Shown here: one piece after another, positions 21,246-31,870 of the stretch
Position numbering within the stretch: the stretch's first letter is position 1
Layout of the letters: every line of letters starts with the position of its first letter
Source of the DNA: Podocnemis expansa
Taxonomy: Eukaryota > Chordata > Testudines > Podocnemididae
Direction: 5' to 3'
Assembly: GCA_007922195.1 (NCBI GenBank)
Contig: ML682067.1
Location: 7,964,914 to 8,028,913, forward strand
Length of the DNA: 64,000 bases
Notes under the pieces: model-generated
What the model saw: the letters and a program-made list of their open reading frames with translations, nothing else
What the model was told of the DNA's origin: nothing
Database searches by the model: none
Program-made: the position numbers and the translations under genes

Positions 21246-21995
21246 ATACATCCATCTCTTATTTTTCTGCCACATCTGATTTAATCATATCTTGGAAGTC
21301 TAACTATAAGTTTTCTTACCAACCATGTTTCTTGTTTACATCACATCAAGTTTGTTTTCCATTTTAATGGAGTTTTCTTTGATTCTTCACTATGTTATTA
21401 AATTATGTTCATTCGAATAAAAATCATTAGAACCATATTGTTTAAACTACATTATCTTCATTTTAATTTGCGTGGATCCAATCTGTTGAGAGATTGACTA
21501 TGTGTAAATTCTCCTCTGCCAGTTTGCCTGTAATTTTTATTCTTTCGATCTTCTTCCTGGTCTGCAAAATGCAATTAATCAGTTCTGTCATAAATGTTAT
21601 AAATTTGTTTTCCTACAAGCAGTACATTTTCCTCTGTTCACCTTATGTTATCTTTCCTGCTCTGAACTGTGTGGTGTTGTATCAGTAAATCTTTTTCCTT
21701 ATTGCCACTTTCCTCCTTCTCCACTTTCTGCTGTTGGTACTTTTCAGTAGATTCTACAAAGAATATTTTATGGACAATTTTTAATGTTCCATTTCTTTAT
21801 AGTTTTTCTGGCAACTATGTATCCTTATTATGCTGTATTGTGCTTATGCCCACAATTGCTGCATTTTATTTACGCAACTTCCATAGAGTTGTCATATGAG
21901 TGTTGTCCACATTTACAACTCCTCATTTTCCCCTAACAGACAACAGCCACATGCCCAAAGCTTTGACATTTTGAAATATCTCAAAGGAGCCAGAT
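21246..21995. other. No recognisable feature
   Basis: T-rich DNA. Two short overlapping frames (21494-21688 and 21669-21899) have hydrophobic low-complexity composition only. Confidence 0.5.
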
Positions 21996-21998
21996 TAT

Positions 21999-22523
21999 GG
22001 CTATGTCTACACTAGCAAATTAGTTCAAATTAAGGAGACTTAATTCAGACTAATTTGAACCCTGTCTACACTAGGCTTTGCCTAGTTCAAACTAAAAAAA
22101 ATTTAGTTCAAAATAAGCAAAGTTTAATTCAAACTAGTTAGTTCAGCTGGTTAGTTTGAACTAACTGCTTAGGTCAAACTTATTTGCATGTTTTTGTTTG
22201 AACTAGCACAATGTAGGCATGCTAGTTCAAACTACATAAGTTCAAACTATCAGTTAGTTTGAACTAAGCCCATTTTTTTAGTTAGAACTTTTAGTTTGAA
22301 CTAGCCGCACTTTTTTAGTTTGAACTAAAAATTTAGCTTGAAGTTTAAAAAAAGCACGGCTAGTTCGAACTAAAAAGTTAGTTTGAACCAAAAGAAAGCG
22401 TGGCTAGTTCAAGCTAAAAAGTTAGTTTGAACTAAAAAATATGCACTTAGTTCGAACTAACTTTTGAATTACTTAATTCTGACTATTCAAGTCTAAACTA
22501 ATATTTTAGGTGTAGGCATAGCC
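21999..22523. mobile_element. MITE built of AGTTCGAACT-type palindromes, 525 bp
   Basis: The ends are GGCTATGTCTACAC and GTGTAGGCATAGCC, flanked by TAT on both sides (21996-21998 and 22524-22526), a 3-bp target duplication of the PIF/Harbinger type. The interior consists almost entirely of repeated AGTTTGAACT/AGTTCAAACT/AGTTCGAACT decamers in many copies. It also has a second copy of the end motif (GTCTACACTAGG near 22064). It has no coding capacity. A related copy is at 28533-28885. Confidence 0.85.
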
Positions 22524-22966
22524 TATGCGCTTTCGTCCAGAGGAGTTAAAATCCTATATTAGCCCTCTCAGTTATCATTGCATCTTCAAATGTTGTTTGG
22601 TGGCTATGGATGGCATCTGTTCTCCTGCTAATCACTGTTTAGCGAACAGCACTTTGTTCTCATATGTACCCCTTGTAATTTCATCTTTAATCATGCCTAC
22701 TGGAACCAGGGCCAGATTTACACGTTATGTGGCTCTAGATGCAGCAGCATCAGCACCCCCTGCCTTCAGCTGACCCATATGTTTTCCATTAAAAATTAAT
22801 TGAAAAAGAATGTAAATGGTAATATAAATATGTATTCAATACAATAACTAAAAATTATATGAAATTAAAATAATTGCATAGGTAGCGTTACTCATATGCA
22901 CATCTTTCTTCCTTGACTTTTGCTCTACGAATGTGCTAATAATTTCCCCATGATCCATATCTATTA

Positions 22967-23511
22967 CAGTCCAGCCTCGATTTCCCAGACTATATGGGGG
23001 GAGGAGGCGTCTGAATTTGCAAAAGTCCAGAAAATTGAAGGCTGGAGCAGGGGTAGCCTAGGGTAGCACAGGGAGCTGGTGGCACAGTGGAGGGGTGCTT
23101 TCCCTGCCACTGGCCACAACGCGGCAAAAGCCAGGCAGGGGCCTGCTTCTGCTGCCGTGGCCAGAGCCTGGGCAGGAGGGGTGCTTTCCCCCACCGCGGC
23201 ACCCCTCCTACCCAAGCTCTGGCTGCAGCAGCAGAAGCAGCCCCCCTGCCCAGCCTTTGCTGCATTGTGGCCAGTGGCAGGGAAAGCACCCTTCCAGCCT
23301 GGTCCTGGTGAGTCATGGTCAGCCACAGCATGGTCCACCAGGGCTGGAGGTGGGGTGCCTTCCCCACCAGGCTTGGTGGAGCACAGGGCACTGGCAGCAA
23401 GGTGAGGGGGAATTATGGAGGGGTTCAGGGAAGCTGGCAGCAGGGCAGGGGGGATGGTCCGGATCTTCCAAAGTCCAGGAAATCGAGGACCGGAAAATCG
23501 AGGGTGGACTG
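22967..23511. mobile_element. Pogo/Tc1-type fold-back MITE, 545 bp, TA target
   Basis: The left end CAGTCCAGCCTCGATTTCC and right end GGAAAATCGAGGGTGGACTG are inverted repeats, with TA on each side (22965-22966 and 23512-23513). The interior is GC-rich and folds back on itself. About 23083-23180 pairs imperfectly with about 23200-23300 (for example TGGCCACAACGCGGC against GCTGCATTGTGGCCA). The TA duplication and the ends indicate the Tc1/mariner-pogo superfamily. The open frames in this block are a product of the GC-rich composition. Confidence 0.88.
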
Positions 23512-23944
23512 TATAAGTATTCCTTCAATAGTTTAGGGGGAAAGTGTCTTAATCGTTCTTGCACCAGAGAGCCTCCTCATAAGTAGTTTTTATCTCTACT
23601 CAGAGTGGAAAAAGATTGCTTCCTGGAATAGCTTGTTGCTGGTTTTTAGCAAAAAATGTGAAGTGCAGTTGTAAACTTTCAGGTAAATATCCTGCAAGTC
23701 CTTCTTAAGCAACATACTATATAACTATGTCAATGAGGTGATTATCTCCTCCATCAACTCCTTCAGATGGATACATTGATCTGTAAATAAATCCTCCTAG
23801 TCCTCATTGAACTGCATTAACAAAAGAGCAGCACCTGTAGAGATTTCCAGTATGTCTTTAACTTTTCTAGAAAACTAGAGGTTTCAAACAATATGTTGTG
23901 AGCATCACTTCATCACTGCAATTCTTTACATAATTTAGCAAATT

Positions 23945-24023
23945 TATTTATTTCATGAGTCTTTAAGTGCCACAGGACTTGTGTGTTTTACTGAACTAGA
24001 CTAACATGGCTGCCCCTTTGAAA
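23945..24023. mobile_element. Penelope terminal fragment with 11-bp TSD
   Basis: GTCTTTAAGTGCCACAGGAC is followed by ACTGAACTAGACTAACATGG and GCTGCCCCTTTG, the Penelope terminal block seen at many places here. The flanks CTTTACATAAT (23934-23944 and 24024-24034) are an exact 11-bp duplication. Confidence 0.85.
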
Positions 24024-24751
24024 CTTTACATAATCTATCCATCACTACATTAAATGCATTAATATAATAACACTACATCAAATGTTTTAATACAATAGCT
24101 GTATTGACCTGTTTTCAGTAATTCCTCCTCTTTGTGATCATCAAACCTGGGGTTGTTTTTTCTTCCACGTATGGTTATACTCGTACTCAATTTGTTAGGG
24201 TACTGATTTGGTAGGTAATTTGTAATAGCTAGAATTGTCCTCTATGCGTTTCACAAATTCAGAAAGAAAACTGAACAGCTGATCAATTGTTCCCAGGTCA
24301 ATGTGGATATCCTTACAATGACTGTTTGAACAAGCTAAGTTTGGTTCCAGAGATGTTAATCATTATTGAAGTCTCCAGGCGTTCAAGTTTACAGAGACTA
24401 CTCCTTGATTCGTTTTGTATCATTGCCTTTTCAGTGGCATTATCTATGATATATTTAAGGGCACTAATAATATCAGCCAAACCATCCTGACAAGCCTGGC
24501 AGACATCTTGTCTTGCTGACCAATGTGTTTCTGATAAGCTTTTAACTGCACATGTATCAGGTCTGATACAAGTGATTAATATGCCACAATGATGTGTGGA
24601 AGCAGTGAAAAAGTTGTACAGCTACTACAAGGTACAGAATAAGACGTTTTGTTGCCACGTTCAGTGGCATGTGATCCAATGAGGTTAAGTGAGTGAGCTG
24701 CACATAGGACATACTGAGGCAACCCATTCACTTCTCTTAATCGCTTTAAAC

Positions 24752-25004
24752 CAGAGGTGTCAAACATGCGGCCAGTGGACCAGATATCACCCGCAAACCT
24801 GCTCTATCCAGCCCATGACTGTGTTCTGTAGGACCACAGAAAGAGAGAGAGAGAAAGCAGTCTCACAGAGCACAGTCTTGCATACACAATGCTACGCAAT
24901 GCCATGAGACTACCCTGATGTTTTGATTTATGGTATGTATGGCCCACCTGAAGCACATTTAAGTCAAATCTGGCCTTCCATAGCAAATGAGTTTGACACC
25001 CCTA
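24752..25004. mobile_element. hAT-type MITE, 253 bp, perfect 8-bp TSD
   Basis: The ends CAGAGGTGTCAAAC and GTTTGACACCCCTA are inverted repeats. CTTTAAAC flanks both sides exactly (24744-24751 and 25005-25012). The interior includes a (GA)n-rich stretch near 24840-24857. It is non-coding and sits against the hAT transposase remnant. Confidence 0.95.
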
Positions 25005-25012
25005 CTTTAAAC

Positions 25013-25830
25013 TGCCTATGTATTAACTTTAGCCCACTTTTAACTTTTAGATGTCCCAAGAACTCCAGCATCCTGTGCTTAATTAAAAAAACAGCTCTGA
25101 CTGGAATTCCATATTGCTTCTGTGAGAAATTTGCGTGGCTGACAAATTACTTTTAATATCTCTAAAACTGTAGTTTTAAGAAGTTTCTCAGCCAGTTCCT
25201 TGTGTTTACACGCTACACTTAAATCTCCAGTCCCACATTATTCTAGTTGTTAATGTATCTACAATACTTTACCTAATTTATTCATTGTTTTCAAAGGATT
25301 AAAATCTCCAATATCATGTCTTCAGTTAGTGAACTGATCATTATACAATGTCAAACTTTCTCCCTACTCTTTTTCTCATCCATGCTCCCTCTTCTTCAGA
25401 TACAAATATTTCTATACTTTTTCCTTCTTTCTAATCTGAAGCCATTCTTTATCTCTTGCTTACTCCACCTCATTTTCAAACATAGCTTCCAGCTTTTCCC
25501 CATCAGCCTATATTTCTTGCTCCGTTCTGCCTCTAACCCAAGTCAACCCAGTTCCAAGCCCAGCATAGTCTCTAGCTCAGAGCCATCCTATTCACAATCT
25601 TGATCAGTCCCCCACTTTCCGGTCCAGATATTCTACCTTTATTAACCACCCAGCTCCTTCCCCAGCTGGATTCATCTGTAATCAAATCTAGCCTACTCTC
25701 CTGCTGTGATCAGATGGCTTAACTGGCCTTCCAGGTCCACATTGCTTGTCAAAAGTACACAACCCATCACACAATCTCCTTATAACAACATCTTTCCTGG
25801 ATTACATAAATTTAATCAGTCAAGCATTTT
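25013..25830. other. No secure feature
   Basis: This may include the 5' remainder of the ZMYM-like hAT element, but I could not recognise transposase motifs or the second terminus. A pyrimidine-rich segment lies at about 25340-25660. Confidence 0.4.
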
Positions 25831-25834
25831 TAAA

Positions 25835-26415
25835 TTGCTCTAACTAAGGACTGGACCTTGTGTGTATGGGTTTCTTTGGTGTTTTGAGGGGTGGGTTTTT
25901 GTTTTGTTTTGTTTTGAGGTCTTTGCCTTTAAAGAAGCCTTGTTTGTTTAGTACTATGAAGTATTTTTATCTTGATTTTCCTTGTAACCATTTCAGATTT
26001 AAATACTTGTACTCATTTAAAATCTCTCTCTTTATAGTTAAATAAACTGTTCCATTCTTTAATCCAAATTAATTCAGTATTGTGAACTGAATGGGTAAGT
26101 CCTTTTAAGGACAAATAGCTGTATATTGTTCTGTTATAGGGACAATGGGCCTTTGTTATCTGAACTGTCCAAGAAAAGCAGGAGAGTACAATGCAGAATA
26201 CACCTTTTGGAGGGAAAATCCAGGACTGGGGGAATATTGGGGTCATCCTGGATGTGCTAATAAAGTCTGGTGGAAGTCAGTGTAACTGAGGTGTGCTGAC
26301 AGGCTGCTAGAGTCAGAATTGCTGGACCCAGGACTATGGCTATACACAGACCCTTAGGGGGTAACCTGAATGCAGTTTGTGAGGAGCTCAGATTGTATCA
26401 TGCAGCAGTGTCATT
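25835..26415 (+). mobile_element. LTR fragment, same family as 54575-56184
   Basis: TTGTAACCATTTCAGA near 25982, AAATCTCTCTCTTTATAGTT then AATAAACTG near 26019-26049 (polyadenylation signal), GGGAAAATCCAGGACTGGGG near 26212 and GTGTGCTGACAGGCTGCTAG near 26290 follow the order of the turtle-type LTR also present at about 55210-56050. The 5' part with the TATA box is missing. A T/G-rich TTTTGTTTTG run occurs near 25896. The right end is eroded. Confidence 0.6.
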
Positions 26416-28530
26416 TTTAAAAAATCCTGTTAAGGTCTTGCCCCAAAGCGGTGCCCCTTATTTTTTTTCTTATCCCAGTCAGAGAGTTTCCTGTTCCCAT
26501 AGACCTTCTCTTCCTTCATCACTGCCAGGGCTAATGTTAAGCACTAGGCAAGCAAATGGCTATTAGTAGCCATATTCTTTTGCTGGATCATCCATCCCAG
26601 TGAAGCTTGGAGTTCATGGCTGGGTTGTTAATGTTTTGATATGTTTGATGACTTGTGAGAAATGATAGTCAACGGCAGTCTTAGTAAAGCAGCCAGCTGT
26701 AGGACTGAAAGGGAATAAGGAGTAAACTTCAGTGAATGCCAGCATCTTTCATAAAAGCTAAAATTATAGCCATAGAACATAAGGCAGTTGATACATACTC
26801 TACAAAAGTATTTTTAGGATTTCCATTTTCTGTGGTAAATTGTAACTAAATTTTAATGTCCTATTCTTTGGACCAAACCACTCAATTCACAGCCTGGATG
26901 AGGTACATTTTAGAGCTCACAGAATCTGCTGTACCGTGTATGACTCTGAGGGCTATGTTTAAAAATGGCTATGCAGCAAAAAGGAGGCTCAGTCAGAAAA
27001 CATACATTTATTCAGGAAAACATACAGTTCAATAGCACAATGTCCAATACGTTCTCTTAATTTTTTTAAAAAAAAAGATGCTAGAAAACCAAATACTGGC
27101 GGGAAAGAGAAATATGACTTTCCTTTGCAGCTGAGGCTAGAATAATTATTTTTTACAGTGTACATGTAAAATCTTAAAATAACAGGAGACTTTTAAGTCT
27201 GCTTGTAATTAAGGCATGCAAGTTGGTTGAAAATGTAGCATATTTGCATAGAAATAACTATGGCAAACTGAAATCTTAATTTTAAGCCATTTTAATCACT
27301 TTCCTGGACATAATGGCAATTACTTCTAGTTAATACATTGAAATGCTTCCTTGCAGCAACTGAATATACTCAGACCAATTGAAATCTTTCCTGGTGCAGA
27401 GAAATGAGATGCATGTGGTATCTCTGAGAATTGGCAAATCACATTTTTCATCACTGCCTAATAATTAACAGAAATTCATTATTCCACATTTGCTTGAGTC
27501 CTAAAAAAATAAGCTTGCAATTACTTGTAGCTCTGGGCAAGGTAAATATTTGATGTTATCCTACTGAATTGGTTTTTAGTGACATAAGAAGTCCACCGAT
27601 CATGACTGTCATTAGCCTTTAATAAGATTGTGCGTATTAACAACAAAGACAAGGTTGAATCTACTCTCTCTACTGTTCTTGCTTCACACTACCAGTAGAT
27701 AGTATGGGAGATAATGCCTGTGAAACACGAAGCTAATGAACCCCCTGGAGACTGGAGTTATGATCAGGTTAAAAAGCAGGAAATTACTTTTACCCAATTC
27801 AATTTTTGAAAAATAGTTTAAGTAGACCTATCACTAAAATATCTTTGGAAGATGATAAGAATTGAATTTTTTAATGCAAAATCTGTTAAAAAGATCAAAA
27901 TCTTTCATGCATTTGCGTTTTGAATATATGAAAGAAATTGGATTTATTAAGATTTCTTTGGAACGTTGTTTTATATTTCTTTCTCTTGAAATAATCTCAG
28001 AATCACAGAGGCATTCATCTGAAACCACAGAAAAATTAGACACAATTGAATGGGTGTGTGCTACTTCTACTAGCTTCTACAGATGGCTTCTTCCTGACTT
28101 ATGCTAACATTATGGGTCATAGTGTAGTAATTGTCTGTCATAGCTCATTATAGTTCATTAAGACAGTTACTTTACATTAAAACTATAGTTTAAAGAGCAG
28201 AACTCAGCAGTCGAAGGGATAGCTCATGCTTTACACTAACAAACACAATATGAGCTATTCTAGAGTGCTCTTGGAACATCTGAGGCCTTCTCTTTGTTTT
28301 TAATTTTATTTTGTTTTTTGACTAAGCAATAGCAATCATATTAGGAGACACAGCAGCCGTAAGTTAAAAAGCATATGTTCACATCTTCACATCCGCAACT
28401 GAATTGCATCAAACAATGTATCATGGAGCTGTTAAGAAGGTGCTAATGTCCTAATCTACCTAACATCCCCAAATAAAGAAATAGCTCTCAAGATGTTTAA
28501 AAAAAAAAGAACAAACTTCGTTTGATAACA
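26416..28530. other. No recognisable gene or repeat
   Basis: AT-rich, apparently unique DNA. The overlapping small frames at 27834-28107 are short and have no motif. Confidence 0.5.
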
Positions 28531-28532
28531 AT

Positions 28533-28886
28533 GGCTATGTCTACAGTAGCAAATCAGTTGGCATTAAGGAGGCTTAAGCCAGACTAATGTGATCTCTGTC
28601 TACACTAGCCTTTCCTAGTTTGAACTAAAAACTTTTTTTAGTTCGAACTAAGCAAAGCTTAATTTGAGCTTAGTTCAACGTTAGGTCAAGATTTTGTTCC
28701 AACTAGCGTGATGCAGCCATGCTAGTTTGAACTAAATAAGTTCAAACTAAGCAGTTAGTTCAAACTAACTACATTTTTTTACTTTGAACTAAAAAGTTAG
28801 TTTGAACTAACTTTTTAGTTCAAACTAAAAAAAACAAGGTTAGTTCAAACTAACTCCAAGCTAAGCAGTTAGATAGAGACATAGCA
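28533..28886. mobile_element. MITE built of AGTTCGAACT-type palindromes, second copy
   Basis: It starts GGCTATGTCTACAG and ends AGACATAGC. It shares with 21999-22523 the order GTCTACACTAG.CTTT.CCTAGTTTGAACT, then the CATGCTAGTTTGAACT block and arrays of AGTTTGAACT/AGTTCAAACT. It is about 170 bp shorter because of fewer internal palindromes. A 3-bp duplication is not clear. Confidence 0.8.
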
Positions 28887-29395
28887 TTATGTTTCACAAG
28901 GGATCACTTTTTAACAATTGTGATTGTAAAATCTGTACTTAGTGTTTTGTCTTTATGGTACTCACTTCTCTTTTGTTTATCTGAATGATTTCTGTCTGGT
29001 TCTTTGTTTCCATCTTTTGCATAACTAAGTGTGCAATATTTTAATCAACTAAAGCTGGAAGGTTTGACTGGTTAAAGAACTATTTTGTAATGGGCTAGGA
29101 CTGGTGTTTTGTAGTATTTTCATTTGAAATTATTGGTTAAGGTATTGCAAAACAAGACCCAAGTTTTAATTACATAAACTGAGGTCTAAAAAAAATTCCT
29201 TTGAAACTTAATTCCAAAATCAGAACTGCCTGAACTCAACATCCCACCAACCAGATCATGCAACTGGAGAAGTTTGTCTGCCTTATTGGAAGTGGTGAGC
29301 ATTGAATGCTGAGAATGCATATTCTGTTTTGGTAATTGTTTATTAATAGAGAATGAAGATACTACTGTGTAAGTCTCCTGCATTAGTAAAAGACC
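28887..29395. other. No recognisable feature
   Basis: AT-rich unique-looking DNA. Confidence 0.5.
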
Positions 29396-29640
29396 CTCCA
29401 AGTCACAGAACAGTACACCCAGAGCCCTACAAATTGGAAGAGGCTGGGTACTTTCATTACCTGGGTTATGCCTAAAAACCCAACAGACTGGGAATGGGTG
29501 ACCTTGAGCCTTATGAGTTTGAATTGGGTAGGGTAGGTGCCTTTCCCTTGAGACCCATGGAGTAAGAAAGTGTGGAGTTGCTTTAATTGGGTTATGCCTT
29601 GAGCCTTCTGGATTGGGCCAAAGATGGGTTACACTAGTAT
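29396..29640. repeat. Diverged minisatellite-like array (about 45-bp period)
   Basis: The blocks GGGTTATGCCTAAAAACCC, GGGTGACCTTGAGCCTTATG, TGCCTTTCCCTTGAGACCC and GGGTTATGCCTTGAGCCTTC recur at about 40-50 bp steps, suggesting an old tandem array. Copies are too diverged for exact unit borders. Confidence 0.45.
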
Positions 29641-29995
29641 ACAAGTTGCACTCTGAGAGTATGAGATTTCAGAAGACATTTTGTACAGGACTTTAGATAG
29701 ATGGGATTTAGAGAATTAAAAATACTTAAGTCACTGCAGTCTTTTAGTCCTTGTTGTGACGTGGTGTACACGGAGACCTGGCAGCACATTTTAACTCCTT
29801 GTTGTTGGCTTTATCCTGATGTTGGCTAAGCATCTCCTGTGACTTCTTCAGAAACTGCTACAGTCACATAGAAATGAATAGGAAATTATTTTTCTGTCAT
29901 ATGAACATTTTTGAGAATTTGGACAGTTTCATTCAGCATCAGAATGAAACTGAGACCTTCAGAAGTTTTTTGATGAAAAGCTATCAAGAGAGGTG
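29641..29995. other. No recognisable feature
   Basis: No repeat or coding signal recognised. Confidence 0.5.
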
Positions 29996-29999
29996 CAAA

Positions 30000-30300
30000 A
30001 CTCATTACAGCAAGTGGTTAAGGTACTCACCTGGCTGGGGTTGGGGCTGGGGAATTGAATCTGACTCTCCCATCTCCACATAAATACCCTAACCACCAGG
30101 ATGGAGTCTTCTCTCTAACTGTCTGTAGTCCAATAAATAGTAATTATTTATACAAAGTAGAGCAGCTCTAAAAGGAGAGTCTGAGAAACACCTCAAAGCC
30201 CTGGGACAGCCAATAGCAAATCAGTCAGAAAAGGGACTTGAATCCAGGTATCTCACATCTCAGGTGAGTATCCCAACTACCTGTCTACTGTGGAATCTGG
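30000..30300. repeat. tRNA-derived SINE remnants in inverted arrangement
   Basis: The left part (about 30005-30110) carries AAGTGGTTAAGGTACTCACC (A-box-like) and GGGAATTGAATCTGACTC (B-box-like), and then the reverse-oriented head ACCCTAACCACC. The right part (about 30225-30290) has GGGACTTGAATCCAGGTATC and CAGGTGAGTATCCCAACTAC. Together they look like a dimer or palindromic tRNA-derived SINE, as is common in turtles. It is decayed and not a functional tRNA. Confidence 0.55.
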
Positions 30301-31560
30301 AAGCATTTCTTGGTTGTCTTTTTAATCAGAAATCTCAACCTTAAATGAGCAATCTTTGTCGGTGGCAGTTTCATTGAATCTGATATATTCCTGAGAGCAA
30401 TTTCAATTTTGACAAATTGTCATTTAAAAAGAAACAAACAAACAAAAACAACAACACTATGTTGAAAAAATTCCCAGTCAGCTCTACAGTTAAAAATCTC
30501 ACAAGACGTGCTCAGTACAATTGTGAGATTAGCACCAAAAAAATAGGCAGGATCTCAGACAGTTATAAAGAATAGTTTGCAGTAATCTCAAACATTCTTG
30601 GAAAGAGCTATAAAGGTTGTGACCATAAAGCTGAACTACAATATGTAGGACCGATGGCACTGATCAAGCTGAAATTTAGAGTGAAGTGCAGACGCAGCAG
30701 CATTATTTTCACTAGTTGAAATTAAATTATGAAACAGAGCTTTGAGAATATATTTTGCTGGAGTAGCAGAATTACTGGGAATGTGAATCCCAGCCACGAA
30801 TAAAGGTCCTGTTGACATTTAAAGAACATCTTCTGCTCAAATTACTTGTCTTGCATATAAAAGTTGGTTCCGTGTGATAGAAGGAAAGTTGTTTTATTTG
30901 AGAGCAAGCTTTGACAGCAGAATTAAAATCAAGGTGTACCATGCACAGCAGATATATTTAGGACTACATTTTCCAAATGATATATGTGGAAATCTGGATG
31001 AGTGTACACTTTCAGAGGTGTAGTTTGCACAGACTATGTGGTTGGCAAAAGCTCGACAGGTGGAACCAGTCAGAGGATGTGGATAAAGCCTCAGGGACAA
31101 GCACCCATTGTGTATTTTCATAATTGCACTGACTTAATTTAGGCTTTCTTAAGTGTTTGCAAACCTGGGTTGCTTTTGCAAGTAAAGGTGGCTCTGTTGG
31201 GTAGGCCTCCAATTAGCTCACAATTGGCTGCTCAGTTAGGCATCCCAAGTCAAAAAGTGAAGCAGCTGAGATCAGGAGCACACTTGGCATTTGATTTTAA
31301 TTGACAAAGATGTGAGGAAAGAGAGCCTAACAGATTGTTTTTGAGAGGAAGGAGAGAAGAGGAGACTGGCAGGAGGTGGAGTCAGGTTGTAAAATATGGT
31401 AGGATTTGGAAGAAGTAATGAGTGACTCAGAGGATTAGGGATTAAAGCAGAAGCTGCAATAATCAGTGCTCTTCAGCTTTTCCTTGCTGTAGTTTTAGTA
31501 TCATTTTGAGATCAGTTCGTTCTGCTCAGCTGTTCAGTAAAATTACCACCAGCACATGAC
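30301..31560. other. No recognisable gene or repeat
   Basis: AT-rich DNA. Short minus-strand frames (30636-30818, 30894-31212) have no motif. Confidence 0.5.
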
Positions 31561-31564
31561 AATA

Positions 31565-31870
31565 CTAGTAATAATAATATCCAGATCTTTTCAGCAGTAG
31601 ATTTCAAAGCACTTTACAGAGCAGGTAGTTATCTTTCTTTTACCGATGGGACAGCTGAAGCACAGAGCAGTGAAGTGACTTGCCTGTGGTCATCCAGGAG
31701 ATCAACAGCAAAGCCAGAAATAGAATCTAGATCTCCTGAGTCCAAGTCTGATGCTTTATTCGCTAAGTCATGTGCCTCCATGGCACTTAAAGACTAACAA
31801 GACACTTTGCTTTTTTTGCTTTACTAGACTAACACGGCTGCCCCTTTGGAACATGCCTCCATGATATCCT
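31565..31870 (-). repeat. MIR-type SINE, minus strand, interrupted by a Penelope tail
   Basis: The order ACTTTACAGAGCAGGTAG, GATGGGACAGCTGAAGCACA, GTGAAGTGACTTGCCTGTGG, GCAAAGCCAGAAATAGAATC and TCGCTAAGTCATG is the reverse complement of MIR-family core and tRNA head. A 71-bp Penelope tail is inserted at 31783, near its head. MIRs are ancient CORE-SINEs, consistent with the high divergence. Confidence 0.8.
31783..31853. mobile_element. Penelope terminal fragment with 10-bp TSD
   Basis: GCACTTAAAGACTAACAAG continues to ACTAGACTAACACGGCTGCC and CCTTTGG. TGCCTCCATG flanks both ends exactly (31773-31782 and 31854-31863). The fragment itself contains inverted GTTAGTCT/AGACTAAC sequence. Confidence 0.85.

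Larger units (their letters stand above)
22707..24751 (-). pseudogene. ZMYM-like hAT transposase remnant
   Basis: The minus strand, read leftward from 24751, encodes a degraded hAT transposase of the ZMYM1-like group. LPQYVLCAAHSLNLIG lies at about 24730-24680, LYNFFTASTHHCGIL near 24620-24575 (different frame) and SLSETHWSARQDV near 24540-24500. LADIISALKYIIDNATEKA follows, and IISTFVEQKSRKKDVHM near 22950-22890 is the C-terminal block. The motif order matches the family. CAGGGCCAGATTTACAC at 22707-22723 is a hAT-type terminus and likely marks the 3' end of the element. The gene is broken by stops and by a pogo-type MITE (22967-23511) and a Penelope tail (23945-24023). A hAT MITE (24752-25004) lies at its visible N-terminal side. 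The other terminus was not found. Confidence 0.75.

Noticed and set aside
21999..22523. CRISPR-like array of repeated AGTTTGAACT units
   Set aside because: There are no uniform spacers, the repeats are self-complementary decamers of variable spacing, and the context is a vertebrate MITE with terminal repeats and a 3-bp target duplication.
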